A stretch of DNA of 64,000 nucleotides. It comes from Massilia sp. MS-15. GTDB lineage: Bacteria; Pseudomonadota; Gammaproteobacteria; Burkholderiales; Burkholderiaceae_D. Where the stretch lies: contig NZ_JAIWIA010000036.1 of the NCBI RefSeq assembly GCF_020176695.1, positions 62,001-126,000 on the forward strand, in the 5' to 3' direction. Shown one piece after another: positions 30,181-39,411 of this stretch. A model generated the notes under the pieces. The model did no database searches, was not told the origin of the DNA, and saw only the letters and a list, made by a program, of their open reading frames with translations. Within the stretch, counting starts at the first letter, position 1. Every line of letters begins with the position of its first letter. The translations under genes were made by a program, and so were the position numbers.

Positions 30181-30720
30181 ATGAACAAGACACTCGCCAA
30201 ACTACTCGCCGCCTCACTATTCGCACTCGGCGCAAGCGCCTCCGGAACGGCCGCCGCCGTAAGCCTTCTTGGCCAGGCGCCGGATCCATCGCTGATCGTC
30301 AAGGCCGGCGGCTTTGAATGGGTCTATGCAGGCCCTTGTGCCGGCGCGGGAAATACCTGCGGCGCCGTGGTCTTGCACCATGATTTTGCCTTCGCCAGCG
30401 ATGCACAGTGGAATGCCAGTTTCACTGACCTGAATGCCCTGCTTGCGGCGTTCACTTCCAATGGACAGGCGCTGTGCGCCGCCACCTACTTCAATAGCGT
30501 CTGGGACCATTGTGACCTGAGTGACGCGGCGGCCGGCTATGTCTGGCATTCGCCGCTGGCCGGGTCCGAATCCCAGCGCAACCAGCCTTTTGCCGAGACT
30601 TTCCTGGTGCGCGTCACGCAAACCCCTCCCCCCGGAGACGTACCGGAACCGGCCAGCCTGGCCCTGCTGGGCCTGGGCATGGCCGGCATCGCCGCCGCGC
30701 GCCGCAAGCAGTCGCGCTAG
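30181..30720 (+). CDS. PEP-CTERM sorting domain protein
   Basis: This is an exported 179-residue protein sorted by an exosortase. The signal peptide (KLLAASLFALGASASGTAAA) is followed by a mature domain with four Cys, likely two disulfides (GPCAGAGNTCGAV and the later LCAAT and DHCDL). The C-terminal sorting signal is complete: VPEPASLALLGLGMAGIAAA followed by RRKQ. Such proteins go to the cell surface or matrix, often with exopolysaccharide. Its exosortase is not in the window. The sigma-54 promoter upstream suggests regulated expression. Confidence 0.92.
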   Translation: MNKTLAKLLAASLFALGASASGTAAAVSLLGQAPDPSLIVKAGGFEWVYAGPCAGAGNTCGAVVLHHDFAFASDAQWNASFTDLNALLAAFTSNGQALCAATYFNSVWDHCDLSDAAAGYVWHSPLAGSESQRNQPFAETFLVRVTQTPPPGDVPEPASLALLGLGMAGIAAARRKQSR

Positions 30721-30732
30721 GCTGCTGCGCGT

Positions 30733-32394
30733 TCAGGCCGGGCGCGTGGCGCCGGCCGCAACGCTGCCGAACCAGGCGCCGTAGGGCGGCAGGGTCAGCC
30801 TGCCGCCCTCCGCCCGTCCCGGCAGGCCATGCGCGTCGAGCGCCTGCGCGCCGGCGGCGTCAGGCCACTCGAAGCTCACCTCGCTGTCCGACAGGTTGAA
30901 CGCGGCCAGCACCTCGTCCATCCCCTCCGCCGAGCGGCGCAGCGCCAGCACCGGTTCCGGCGCATCGAAGAACGCGATGTCGCCGCGGGTCAGCTGCGGC
31001 ATGGTCTTGCGCCAGGCAATGAAGCGGCGCTGGAAGTTCAGCATCGAGTCCGGGTCGGCGTCCTGCGCCGCGACGCTGGCGGCCAGGTGCGGCCCGGCCA
31101 CCGGCAGCCACGGACTGCCCGTGGTGAAGCCGGCATGCGGCGCCTCGGCCGTCCAGGGCATCGGGGTGCGGCAGCCATCGCGGCCCTTGAACTCGGGCCA
31201 GAAGGTGATCCCGTACGGGTCCTGCAGCAGTTCGAACGGCACATCGGCCTCAGGCAGGGCCAGCTCGTCGCCCTGGTACAGGCAGGGCGTGCCGCGCAGC
31301 GACAGCTGCATCGCCAGCACCAGCTTGGCCAGCGCCGGCGTGGGACGCTGGCCGGGCGCATTGCCCCAGCGGGTCACGACCCGGATCGCATCGTGGTTGC
31401 CCACCGACCAGGAAGCCCAGCCATCCTTCACGCGCTCGTTGAAGTCCTCGACCTGCTGGCGGATGTGGCTTGCCGTGAACTGCGGCGTGAGCAGGTTGAA
31501 ACTGTAGGCCATGTGCAGCTTGTCGCCGCCTTCGGTGTATTCGGCCATCTGCGCCAGCGCGTCGTCAGAACTGACTTCGCCGATCGAGACCGCGCCGAAT
31601 TCGTCGAGCTGGGCGCGCACCCTGCGCAGGAACGCGATGTTCTCGGGCTGGGTCTTGTCGTAGAGGTGGGCCTGCATGCCGTACGGGTTCACATCCGTCA
31701 CGGTCGCGGTGTCGCGCACCAGGGCCGGCGGATTGCTGCGCAGCTGGCGGTCGTGGAAGTGGAACACGCAGGCGTCCATGCGCACCCCGTCCACGCCGCG
31801 GGCGAGCCAGAAGCGCTGGGCGTCCAGGTGGGCCTGCTGCACTTGCGGGTTGTGGAAGTTCAGCTGCGGCTGGCTGACGAGGAAATTATGCATGTAGTAC
31901 TGCTTGCGCCGGGTATCCCACTGCCAGGCCGAACCGCCGAACACCGACAGCCAGTTGTTGGGCGGGCAGCCGTCCGGCAGCGGGTCGGCCCACACGTACC
32001 AGTCGGACTTCGGATTGTCGCGGCTCTTGCGGCTCTCCACGAACCAGGGATGGGTGTCGGCGGTGTGCGACATCACCTGGTCGATCATGATCTTCAGGCC
32101 CAGGCTGTGCGCCTTCTCGATCAGACGGTCGAAGTCGGCCAGGGTCCCGAACAGCGGATCGACATCGCAGTAGTCGGCGATGTCATAGCCAAAGTCCTTC
32201 ATCGGCGAGGTGAAGAAGGGCGACAGCCAGACGATGTCCACACCCAGGCTCGCGATGTAGTCGAGCTTCTCGGTGATGCCGGCCAGGTCGCCCACGCCAT
32301 CGCCATTCGTGTCGAGGTAGCTACGGGGGTAGACCTGGTAGATGATGGCTTCTTTCCACCAGTCGGGCTTGTCGGTCCTGGAAGTCTGGGTCAT
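30733..32394 (-). CDS. alpha-glucosidase, GH13 family
   Basis: This 553-residue cytoplasmic GH13 enzyme (no signal peptide) starts MTQTSRTDKPDWWKEAIIYQ and has VDIVWLSPFFTSPMKDFGYD. The catalytic triad regions are GVRMDAC (nucleophile Asp), SIGEVSS (acid/base Glu) and SVGNHDA (Asp). It should release glucose from maltose and short maltodextrins; related forms act on isomaltose or sucrose. The ATG at 32394 gives the family N-terminus. It is part of the maltodextrin locus and diverges from the POT transporter. Confidence 0.93.
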   Translation of the reverse strand: MTQTSRTDKPDWWKEAIIYQVYPRSYLDTNGDGVGDLAGITEKLDYIASLGVDIVWLSPFFTSPMKDFGYDIADYCDVDPLFGTLADFDRLIEKAHSLGLKIMIDQVMSHTADTHPWFVESRKSRDNPKSDWYVWADPLPDGCPPNNWLSVFGGSAWQWDTRRKQYYMHNFLVSQPQLNFHNPQVQQAHLDAQRFWLARGVDGVRMDACVFHFHDRQLRSNPPALVRDTATVTDVNPYGMQAHLYDKTQPENIAFLRRVRAQLDEFGAVSIGEVSSDDALAQMAEYTEGGDKLHMAYSFNLLTPQFTASHIRQQVEDFNERVKDGWASWSVGNHDAIRVVTRWGNAPGQRPTPALAKLVLAMQLSLRGTPCLYQGDELALPEADVPFELLQDPYGITFWPEFKGRDGCRTPMPWTAEAPHAGFTTGSPWLPVAGPHLAASVAAQDADPDSMLNFQRRFIAWRKTMPQLTRGDIAFFDAPEPVLALRRSAEGMDEVLAAFNLSDSEVSFEWPDAAGAQALDAHGLPGRAEGGRLTLPPYGAWFGSVAAGATRPA

Positions 32395-32442
32395 GGCTGG
32401 TCCGTGGAAGATGATCGGAATTCTAGGCAATATACAGGATCA

Positions 32443-32475
32443 TTTGCGACTTTACAATCGACTAATTTTCGCAAA
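32443..32475. promoter_or_regulatory. inverted repeat in AT-rich spacer, possible operator
   Basis: Arms TTTGCGA (32443-32449) and TCGCAAA (32469-32475) are 19 bp apart between the divergent alpha-glucosidase and POT genes. The whole 260-bp spacer is far richer in A and T than the rest of the window. A sugar-responsive operator is possible; this is an inference. Confidence 0.35.
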
Positions 32476-32595
32476 ATAAGATAATTATTTTATTAATTTC
32501 AATAACTTATAAAAATTTCTTGCTTCTTGCTCGCGACGATAAGTAGCAAAACTACGCCTGATATGTATCTCCTTTGTTTCGCAGTGATATTTTTA

Positions 32596-32625
32596 TTGCA
32601 AAGTAACTCGGCCTCGTCATAGGAT
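32596..32625 (+). promoter_or_regulatory. putative promoter of the POT transporter gene
   Basis: TTGCAA (32596-32601) and TAGGAT (32620-32625) are 18 bp apart, 30 bp before the start codon. It is a fair match to the sigma-70 consensus and is not confirmed by any other signal. Confidence 0.35.
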
Positions 32626-32654
32626 CGCGTCTGTTGCGATTTTTCGAGGAAGCC

Positions 32655-34244
32655 ATGACCTCCACAGCCACCGAAGCAAAGAGCGAACCAACCAGCGGCG
32701 GGCGCATGCCGCGCCAGATCCCCTACATCATCGCCAACGAGGGTTGCGAGCGGTTCAGCTTCTACGGGATGCGCAACATCCTCACGCCCTTCCTGATCTC
32801 GACCCTGCTGGTATTCGTTGCCCAGGACCAGCGCGCAAGCGAAGCCAAGCACGTGTTCCACGCTTTCATGATGGGCGTGTATTTCTTCCCGCTGCTGGGC
32901 GGCTGGCTGGCCGACCGCTACTTCGGCAAATACAACACCATCTTCTGGTTCAGCCTGATCTACTGCGCCGGGCATGCCTGCCTGGCGATCTTCGAACACA
33001 GCGTCCAGGGCTTCTACTTCGGCCTGTTCCTGATCGCTTTCGGCTCGGGCGGCATCAAGCCGCTGGTGGCTTCCTTTGTCGGCGACCAGTTCGACAAGAC
33101 CAACAAGAGCAAGGCCAAGGTCGTGTTCGATGCCTTCTACTGGATCATCAACTTCGGCTCCTTCTTTGCCTCGGTCTCCATGCCGATCCTGCTGCGCGAC
33201 TACGGTCCTTCGGTCGCCTTCGGCGTGCCGGGCATCCTGATGTTCATCGCCACCATCATCCTGTGGAGCGGCAAGAAGAAATACGTGCACGTGCCACCCG
33301 CCCCCGCCGATCCGCACTCCTTCCTGCGCGTGGTCCGCACCGCCCTGTTCGCGAAACAGCCGGGCGCAGGCCGCCCCGGGCTGTTCGTCGCCGCTGCGGG
33401 CGTGCTTGGCGTACTGGCGTCGGTGGTCAAGGCCGCGGAATGGGGCTACCTGATTGCCATCTGTACCGGCCTGGTACTGCTGCTCGCCTGCGTCGGCATC
33501 GGCGCCTCGATGCAACTCGAACGCGCCCGCGGCGTGCACCCGGACGTCGCCGTGGACGGCGTACGTTCCGTGCTGCGCCTCCTGATCGTGTTTGGCCTGG
33601 TGACGCCATTCTGGTCGCTGTTCGACCAGAAGGCCTCGACCTGGATCGTGCAGGCCAATACCATGTCCACCGAAGTCGACCTGTTTGGCTGGACGTTCGA
33701 GGTTCTTCCGGCCCAGATGCAGGCGCTGAACCCGCTGCTGGTGATGCTGCTCATCCCGTTCAACAACCTGGTGCTGTTCCCGCTGCTGAACAAAATCGGT
33801 CTGGTGCCCACCGCCCTGCGCCGCATGACGGCCGGTATCGCTTTCTCGGCGCTGGCCTGGATCGTGGTGGGCCACCTGCAGGTGCAGCTCGACGGCGGCG
33901 ACGCGGTGTCGATCGCCTGGCAGATCCTGCCCTACGCGCTGCTGACCCTGGGCGAGGTGCTGGTCTCGGCGACCGGCCTCGAATTCGCCTACAGCCAGGC
34001 CCCAAGCTCGATGAAGGGCGTGATCATGGCGCTCTGGTACCTGGCCGTCACCGTCGGCAACCTGTGGGTGCTGATCGTGAACCAGGGCGTGAAGAACGAG
34101 GCCGTGATCGCGCGCATCGAGAACTCGGGGGTGGGCGTCATCGCCTTCCAGATGTATTTCTTCGCCGGTTTCGCCATGCTGGCCGCGCTGGCCTTCGGCC
34201 TGTACGCCAGGCGCTACAAGATGGTCGACCACTACCGCGCCTGA
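32655..34244 (+). CDS. POT/PTR2 family proton-coupled oligopeptide symporter
   Basis: This 529-residue inner-membrane transporter has about 14 helices. The POT signature is present in helix 1 (NEGCERFSFYGMR, the ExxERFxYYG motif), and GGWLADRYFGKYNTIF follows. The family imports di- and tripeptides with protons. The ATG at 32655 follows GAGGAAGCC. Its place inside a starch locus is unexpected and may mean an altered substrate, or simple insertion of an unrelated gene. Confidence 0.92.
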   Translation: MTSTATEAKSEPTSGGRMPRQIPYIIANEGCERFSFYGMRNILTPFLISTLLVFVAQDQRASEAKHVFHAFMMGVYFFPLLGGWLADRYFGKYNTIFWFSLIYCAGHACLAIFEHSVQGFYFGLFLIAFGSGGIKPLVASFVGDQFDKTNKSKAKVVFDAFYWIINFGSFFASVSMPILLRDYGPSVAFGVPGILMFIATIILWSGKKKYVHVPPAPADPHSFLRVVRTALFAKQPGAGRPGLFVAAAGVLGVLASVVKAAEWGYLIAICTGLVLLLACVGIGASMQLERARGVHPDVAVDGVRSVLRLLIVFGLVTPFWSLFDQKASTWIVQANTMSTEVDLFGWTFEVLPAQMQALNPLLVMLLIPFNNLVLFPLLNKIGLVPTALRRMTAGIAFSALAWIVVGHLQVQLDGGDAVSIAWQILPYALLTLGEVLVSATGLEFAYSQAPSSMKGVIMALWYLAVTVGNLWVLIVNQGVKNEAVIARIENSGVGVIAFQMYFFAGFAMLAALAFGLYARRYKMVDHYRA

Positions 34245-34261
34245 CACCGGCGCGTTCCCAC

Positions 34262-34288
34262 GGCGGGCGCGGTTTCCCTGCGCCCGCC
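34262..34288 (+). terminator. hairpin after the POT gene, probable terminator
   Basis: A 9-bp perfect stem GGCGGGCGC/GCGCCCGCC with a 9-nt loop is followed by a pyrimidine-rich stretch without a true T run. It lies 18 bp after the POT stop and 26 bp before pullulanase, so it may only weaken read-through. Confidence 0.45.
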
Positions 34289-34313
34289 CTGCTTCCTCCA
34301 CTTCTTCGCCACG

Positions 34314-37031
34314 ATGACCCGACTTCAGAATGCCCCAGCAGCGGCCGCACTGGCCGCCGCCCTCGCCTCGTCCGCCCACGCCGCGGTTCCCCTGGAAACC
34401 TGCAACGATCCGGGCTTCCAGCAGGTCGTGCACGCTTCCAGCACGACCCTCGATGCGCGCGCCGTCTGGCTCGACCGCCGCCTGCTCACCTGGCCGGGCG
34501 CCGACGCCGCGGGCAGCTTCCGCCTCTACCATTCGGGCAAGGCATCGATCGTGGCCAAGCCCGGCATGAAGGTCGAAGGCGCCGACGGCAGCCTGCCGCT
34601 CGAAGCGACGGGAGCCAGGCTCCCGGCACGCTTCAACTACGTCGGCGCCGGCCCGCTACTGTCGGTGCGCGCGTCCGACCTGCCGCGCATGCCGGCGCTG
34701 CACCGCGGCCAGCTGGTGCTGGTGCAGGAAGGACCCGACGGCACGGTGCGCGCCGCCACCCGCATCCAGGTGGCCGGTGCGCTCGACGATTTGTATGCGG
34801 CAGCAGGCAGCATCCCGGACCTCGGGGCCACGCCGAAGAAAGGCCGAACAGCGTTTCGCCTGTGGGCGCCGACCGCGCGCACGGCGGCCGTGTGTACCTA
34901 CGACAGTGCAAGCGGCAAGGCCAGCGCCGTGCATGCGATGACGTTCGACGGGCGCACCGGTGCCTGGGAAGCGGCCGTGCCGCGCGACCTGTCCGGCGGA
35001 TATTACCGCTACGCGGTGGATGTCGCGGTCGACGGCGTGGGAATGGTGCGCAACCTCGTCACCGATCCGTATTCCGTCAGCCTGAATACCGATTCGAAGC
35101 GCAGCTACATCGCCGACCTTGGCGCCGCACACCTCAAGCCGAAGGGTTGGGACGCCACCCGGGCGCCGGACACCGTCAAGGCCCAGACCGACATGGTCAT
35201 CTACGAGCTGCACGTGCGCGACTTCTCGATCAACGACCCCAGCGTGCCGCTGGAGAAGCGCGGCAAGTACACGGCCTTCGGCGAGATGCATTCGAACGGC
35301 ATGCGCCACCTGAAGGCGCTGGCGAAGGCGGGCATGACCGACATCCACCTGCTGCCGGTGTACGACCTGGGCAGCGTGCCGGAAAAGGATTGCGCCCTGC
35401 CCCAGCCTGCCGGCGCGCCGGACAGCGAGAACCAGCAGGCCCTCATCCGCAAGACCGCGCACGAGGATTGCTTCAACTGGGGCTACGACCCGTACCACTA
35501 CAATGCGCCGGAAGGCAGCTACGCGAGCGACCCCTCCGACGGCGCACGCCGCATCCTTGAGTTCCGCCAGATGGTGATGGACCTGCACCGCGCCGGCCTG
35601 CGCGTCGGCCTCGATGTGGTCTACAACCACACCTTCATCGCCGGCCAGAACGAGAAATCGGTGCTGGACCGGGTGGTGCCCGGCTACTACCACCGCCTGA
35701 ACGCGGCGGGCGCCATCGAGCGCTCGACCTGCTGCGACAACACGGCCACCGAGAACCGCATGATGGCCAAGCTCATGATCGATTCGAGCGTGCTGTGGAC
35801 GCGCCATTACAAGATCGATTCCTTCCGCTTCGACCTGATGGGCCACCAGCCGCGCGCGGCGATGGAGCGCCTGCAGCAGCGCGTGAACGCCGCCGCGGGC
35901 CGCCATGTGCAGCTGATCGGCGAAGGCTGGAACTTCGGTGAAGTGGCCAATGGCGCCCGCTTCGTGCAGGCCTCGCAGCTGTCGCTGAACGGCTCCGGCA
36001 TCGGCAGCTTCAGCGACCGCGCGCGCGACGCCGTGCGCGGTGGCGGAGCGGGCGACGCCGGCGAAGCGATGGTCCGGCGCCAGGGCTACATCAACGGCCT
36101 GGTGTACGACCCGAACGCGCTGGGCGGCGGGCACCAGGAGGTCGACCTGCTGCGCGCGGCCGACATGGTACGCGTCGGCCTGGCCGGCTCGGTGCGCCCG
36201 TATGCCTTCCCGACCTTCGACGGCAGGCTGCGCAGGCTGGAAGACATCGCCTACGGCGACCAGCCGGCCGGCTTCGCGAGCCAGCCGGGCGAGGTGGTGA
36301 ACTACGTGGAAAACCACGACAACCAGACCCTGTACGACATCAACGTGCTCAAGTTGCCGGTCGCCACCACTAGCTCCGAGCGCGCCCGGGTGCAGGTGCT
36401 GGGCATGGCGATCAATGCCTTCAGCCAGGGCGTGGCCTACTTCCATGCGGGGATCGACACGCTGCGCTCGAAGTCGCTGGACAAGAACAGCTTCAACTCC
36501 GGCGACTGGTTCAACCGCATCGACTGGAGCTACCAGGACAACTATTTCGGCACCGGCTTGCCGCAGCAGGACGACAACGGCAAGGACTGGCCGCTGCTCA
36601 AGCCCTACCTGGCGAATGCCGCGCTGAAGCCCGCGCCGGCCGACATCGCGTTCGCGCGCGACGCCTTCCGCGACCTGCTGAAGATCCGGGCCAGCTCGAC
36701 CCTGCTGCGCCTGCGCACGACGGATGACATCGTGCGGCGCCTGCGCTTCTTCAACACCGGGCCGCAGCAACAGGCGACCGTGCTGGCGGCCTGGATCGAC
36801 GGCCAGGGCTACCCGGGCGCCGGCTTTGCCGGCCTGGCCTACCTGGTGAACGTGGACAAGGTAGCGCGCACCGTGGGCGACGCGCAATTGCGCGGCAAGC
36901 GCCTGCGCCTCCATCCGGTGCACACCGCACCGGGCGCCGCGGACGCACGCGCGCAGGAGGCGCGCTTCGACAGCGCCAGCGGCAGCTTCACGCTGCCGCC
37001 GCGCACGGCGGTGGTGTTCGTCGCCGACTGA
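34314..37031 (+). CDS. pulA: pullulanase-type alpha-1,6-glucosidase, GH13
   Basis: This is a secreted 905-residue debranching enzyme that cleaves alpha-1,6 links in pullulan or branched dextrins. The signal peptide ([18 protein letters not shown]) is short. Residues 25-270 hold accessory and N-terminal beta domains ([17 protein letters not shown]). The catalytic part has the pullulanase motif [20 protein letters not shown] (Asp nucleophile), LIGEGWNFG (Glu) and VENHDNQTL. No lipobox is visible, unlike some secreted pullulanases. It supplies linear maltodextrins to the locus. Confidence 0.93.
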   Translation: MTRLQNAPAAAALAAALASSAHAAVPLETCNDPGFQQVVHASSTTLDARAVWLDRRLLTWPGADAAGSFRLYHSGKASIVAKPGMKVEGADGSLPLEATGARLPARFNYVGAGPLLSVRASDLPRMPALHRGQLVLVQEGPDGTVRAATRIQVAGALDDLYAAAGSIPDLGATPKKGRTAFRLWAPTARTAAVCTYDSASGKASAVHAMTFDGRTGAWEAAVPRDLSGGYYRYAVDVAVDGVGMVRNLVTDPYSVSLNTDSKRSYIADLGAAHLKPKGWDATRAPDTVKAQTDMVIYELHVRDFSINDPSVPLEKRGKYTAFGEMHSNGMRHLKALAKAGMTDIHLLPVYDLGSVPEKDCALPQPAGAPDSENQQALIRKTAHEDCFNWGYDPYHYNAPEGSYASDPSDGARRILEFRQMVMDLHRAGLRVGLDVVYNHTFIAGQNEKSVLDRVVPGYYHRLNAAGAIERSTCCDNTATENRMMAKLMIDSSVLWTRHYKIDSFRFDLMGHQPRAAMERLQQRVNAAAGRHVQLIGEGWNFGEVANGARFVQASQLSLNGSGIGSFSDRARDAVRGGGAGDAGEAMVRRQGYINGLVYDPNALGGGHQEVDLLRAADMVRVGLAGSVRPYAFPTFDGRLRRLEDIAYGDQPAGFASQPGEVVNYVENHDNQTLYDINVLKLPVATTSSERARVQVLGMAINAFSQGVAYFHAGIDTLRSKSLDKNSFNSGDWFNRIDWSYQDNYFGTGLPQQDDNGKDWPLLKPYLANAALKPAPADIAFARDAFRDLLKIRASSTLLRLRTTDDIVRRLRFFNTGPQQQATVLAAWIDGQGYPGAGFAGLAYLVNVDKVARTVGDAQLRGKRLRLHPVHTAPGAADARAQEARFDSASGSFTLPPRTAVVFVAD

Positions 37032-37080
37032 AGGCCGGCACGGTGCCCAATGCCGGTCACCTAAGAGATGCTGCTCATCC

Positions 37081-37210
37081 GTAGGGTGGGCGGCTCGTGA
37101 TCCGGCCCACTGGACCGGATCACCCCACGCGGTGATCGTCGTGATCTGAACAGTCGCACGGGCTGCAATACTGAATTTCGACCGCGTGGGCGGAAATCCG
37201 CCCACCCTAC
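37081..37210. repeat. dispersed structured repeat, copy 2 (complete)
   Basis: The element is bounded by perfect 13-bp inverted ends GTAGGGTGGGCGG (37081-37093) and CCGCCCACCCTAC (37198-37210). Inside, CACGCGGT and ACCGCGTG form a second set of arms. It shares most of its length with copy 1, but has about 20 extra bases (GATCCGG...CCGGATC) near its left end. It lies between pullulanase and the YCII gene. Confidence 0.85.
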
Positions 37211-37249
37211 CTCCCCGCATACTGACCGGGACAAGGTTCTCGCCGGCCT

Positions 37250-37564
37250 TCAGGCATCCAGCCCGGCCAGGCGGGCGATCTCCAGCGAGCCCTTCTCGTC
37301 GAAGATGGGACAGTCTTCGGCCAGGCGCACCGCCTCGTTGAAGTCGGCCGCATGGATCACGGAGTAGCCCGACAACGCGCTGCTGCTGAGTTTCGGGCCG
37401 CGCAGCCGGCTCGGCACCTCGACGCCGCTGTGCGTCAGCGCGCCGCGGTCCACCAGCGCGCCGCCGAGGGCGTCGAACCACGCGCTCCAGCGCTGCGGGT
37501 CGTGTTGCGGTCCTTCCGACTCGTCGATGGTCGATCCGCGGTAAACGATCAGGTATCGCTCCAT
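37250..37564 (-). CDS. YCII-related domain protein
   Basis: This is a 104-residue cytoplasmic protein with the YCII-related (dimeric alpha+beta barrel) fold: MERYLIVYRG, the variable middle, then SSSALSGYSVIHAADFNEAV and FDEKGSLEIARL. Members have no settled role. It stands alone between the dispersed repeat and the TonB gene, on the same strand as TonB. Confidence 0.85.
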   Translation of the reverse strand: MERYLIVYRGSTIDESEGPQHDPQRWSAWFDALGGALVDRGALTHSGVEVPSRLRGPKLSSSALSGYSVIHAADFNEAVRLAEDCPIFDEKGSLEIARLAGLDA

Positions 37565-37635
37565 GCCGGCTCCTCTGCAGTAATGGTCGATCGAACCTTA
37601 GCAGAAGCGCGGCGGCGGCGACGCACCGCTCGGCC

Positions 37636-39318
37636 TCACTCGAGGCGGATGGCAATGTCGAATTTCCAGGTGCGGCGGATCTCGACCACGTCGTACTGGC
37701 GCGCCAGGGCCGGCGGGAAGGGTCCGTAGGGCGCCTGGCTGGCGATCACCTTGCGCACCGCCTCGTCGATCGCGGGCACGCCGCTGGAGGTCACGAAGCT
37801 CACCTTCTCGACGCTGCCGTCGGCGCGCACCGCCACCGTCACCACGGGCGCGACATGCGGCTGCTTCACCACCTCGCGCACGAGGTCGAAGGCCATGTTC
37901 AGCTCGATCTTGCGGCCCATCGCCTGCGCGTACTGGACCAGTTCGGCGTTGGCGTCGGCGCGGCCGAACAGCCAGCCGCGGCGCAGGCCGCTGACCGTGG
38001 GCTGGCTCGCCTGCGCCCGCTGGGCGGCTTCGCGGTCGAGCTGCTGGCCGATCGCGCGCAGGCGCTCCTCGCGCCGGGCCTCCTGCTCGGCGCGCTCGCG
38101 GCCGGCCTGCTCCAGGCGAGCCTGCTCCTGCCGTGCCTGCTCCGCCCTTGCCTGCTCTGCCCTTGCCTGCTCTGCCCTTGCTTGCTCCTGCCGAGCTTGC
38201 TCCTGTCGTGCCTGCTCCTGTCGTGCTTGCTCTTGGCGTGCCTGTTCCTGTCGTGCCTGCTCTTGTCGTGCCTGTTCCTGCCGAGCCTGCTCCTGGCGTG
38301 CCTGTTCCTGGCGGACTTGCTCTTGCCTAGCGTATTCCTGGCGCGCCTGTTCCTGCCTCGCCTGCTCCTGGCGCGCTTGTTCCTCTCGTAGCGCTTCCTG
38401 GCGGACTAGCTCCTGCCTCGCCTGCTCCTGGCGTCCCTGCTCCTGCCGTGCCAGTTCCTGCCGCATTTGCTCCTGCCGGGCGTGCTCCTGCGCCGTCGCC
38501 CCGGCCAGCCTTGCCTGCTCCTGCCGCATGGCCTCCTGGCGCAGCGTTTCCTGTCTTGCCTGTTCCTGTCTTGCCTGTTCCTGGCGCTGGGCGTCCAGGC
38601 GTGCGGCCTCGGTGCGCGCGGCCTGTTCGGCACGCAAGCTGTCCAGGATCCGCTGCTCGCGCGCCGCCACCTGTTGCGCTTCCCGGGCCGCCTGTTCCAC
38701 CTGTTCCGCCCGTTCCGCCTCGCTCGCGCGTTTCGCTTCGGCCTGCCTACCTGCGTCCACCTCCGCCACGACCGGGGCTGGCGGCGCTTCGGCCTTCTTC
38801 TCCATGGGGCGTTCGACGGCGCGCAGCGGTCCGGAGGCGGCACGGGGCACTGGCTCGGCCACGCTGGTCACCGGGCCGGCCTGGCTGGCTGGCGGCGCCG
38901 CAACCGGAGCCGGAACCGGCGCAGGAGAAGGCGGAAGGGAAAGCGGCGCCGGCAAGGGTGGCGCCAGCGGGACCACGGGAGCCGGCGACGGCCGGGGTAG
39001 TGACGGGGTGGGCGGCGGCACGGCCTGCGCCGGCACGGCAACCGGCTCGCCCGCGATCACGACCCGCAGTTCATGCGCCGCGAGCCGCCGTTCTTCCCAG
39101 GGAAGGCGCAGGGCGGGCAAGCCGAGCGCATCGCCCCCGATGCTGAGGCTGAGCAGCAGGGCATGCAGCAGCAGCGACACCAGCAGCGCAATGCGCATGC
39201 GCCACGGCATGCGCGCCGCGCCAGACGCCGCCCATGCGCCATCGCCACCCGCGCGCAGGCCCGGCGCGGACCACGCCGCGCTGCTGGCTGCGGAAGAAGA
39301 CAAGATCGGATCGGGCAT
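37636..39318 (-). CDS. TonB-family energy transducer with extended pentapeptide-repeat helix
   Basis: This 560-residue inner-membrane protein transmits proton-motive force to outer-membrane receptors. The anchor helix is near residue 42 (MRIALLVSLLLHALLLSLS), followed by a Pro-rich stretch (about residues 85-165). Residues 235-425 are a long tandem QEQAR pentad array with few breaks, probably a stiff single alpha helix. The C-terminal TonB domain is recognisable (RADGSVEKVSFVTSSGVPAI, then AVRKVIASQAP). Usual TonB proteins are 230-300 residues, so this one is far longer. ExbB and ExbD genes are not in the window. It likely serves the TonB-dependent receptor at 49304-51976. Confidence 0.87.
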   Translation of the reverse strand: MPDPILSSSAASSAAWSAPGLRAGGDGAWAASGAARMPWRMRIALLVSLLLHALLLSLSIGGDALGLPALRLPWEERRLAAHELRVVIAGEPVAVPAQAVPPPTPSLPRPSPAPVVPLAPPLPAPLSLPPSPAPVPAPVAAPPASQAGPVTSVAEPVPRAASGPLRAVERPMEKKAEAPPAPVVAEVDAGRQAEAKRASEAERAEQVEQAAREAQQVAAREQRILDSLRAEQAARTEAARLDAQRQEQARQEQARQETLRQEAMRQEQARLAGATAQEHARQEQMRQELARQEQGRQEQARQELVRQEALREEQARQEQARQEQARQEYARQEQVRQEQARQEQARQEQARQEQARQEQARQEQARQEQARQEQARQEQARAEQARAEQARAEQARQEQARLEQAGRERAEQEARREERLRAIGQQLDREAAQRAQASQPTVSGLRRGWLFGRADANAELVQYAQAMGRKIELNMAFDLVREVVKQPHVAPVVTVAVRADGSVEKVSFVTSSGVPAIDEAVRKVIASQAPYGPFPPALARQYDVVEIRRTWKFDIAIRLE

Positions 39319-39375
39319 GTGGCGGCGACGAAAATTATCCTTAAGGCAAGGAATTTACCGATGCTAACACAACAC

Positions 39376-39399
39376 CCGCAGGAGCGGCCGCGCCTGCGG
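39376..39399 (-). terminator. hairpin after the glucokinase-RpiR gene
   Basis: On the minus strand CCGCAGG pairs with CCTGCGG around a 10-nt loop, then GTGTTGTGTT follows. It lies 13 bp beyond the stop codon. The tail is only partly T-rich, so terminator function is uncertain. Confidence 0.35.
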
Positions 39400-39411
39400 A
39401 ACGCTTCCGGC

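Noticed and set aside
34262..34288. Copy of the dispersed repeat after the POT gene
   Set aside because: The stem GGCGGGCGC is similar in composition only; it lacks the GTAGGGTGGG end and the conserved core.
38105..38590. Tandem repeats that could suggest a CRISPR or other array
   Set aside because: The repeats are 15 bp, without spacers, in frame, and encode the QEQAR pentads of the TonB-family protein.
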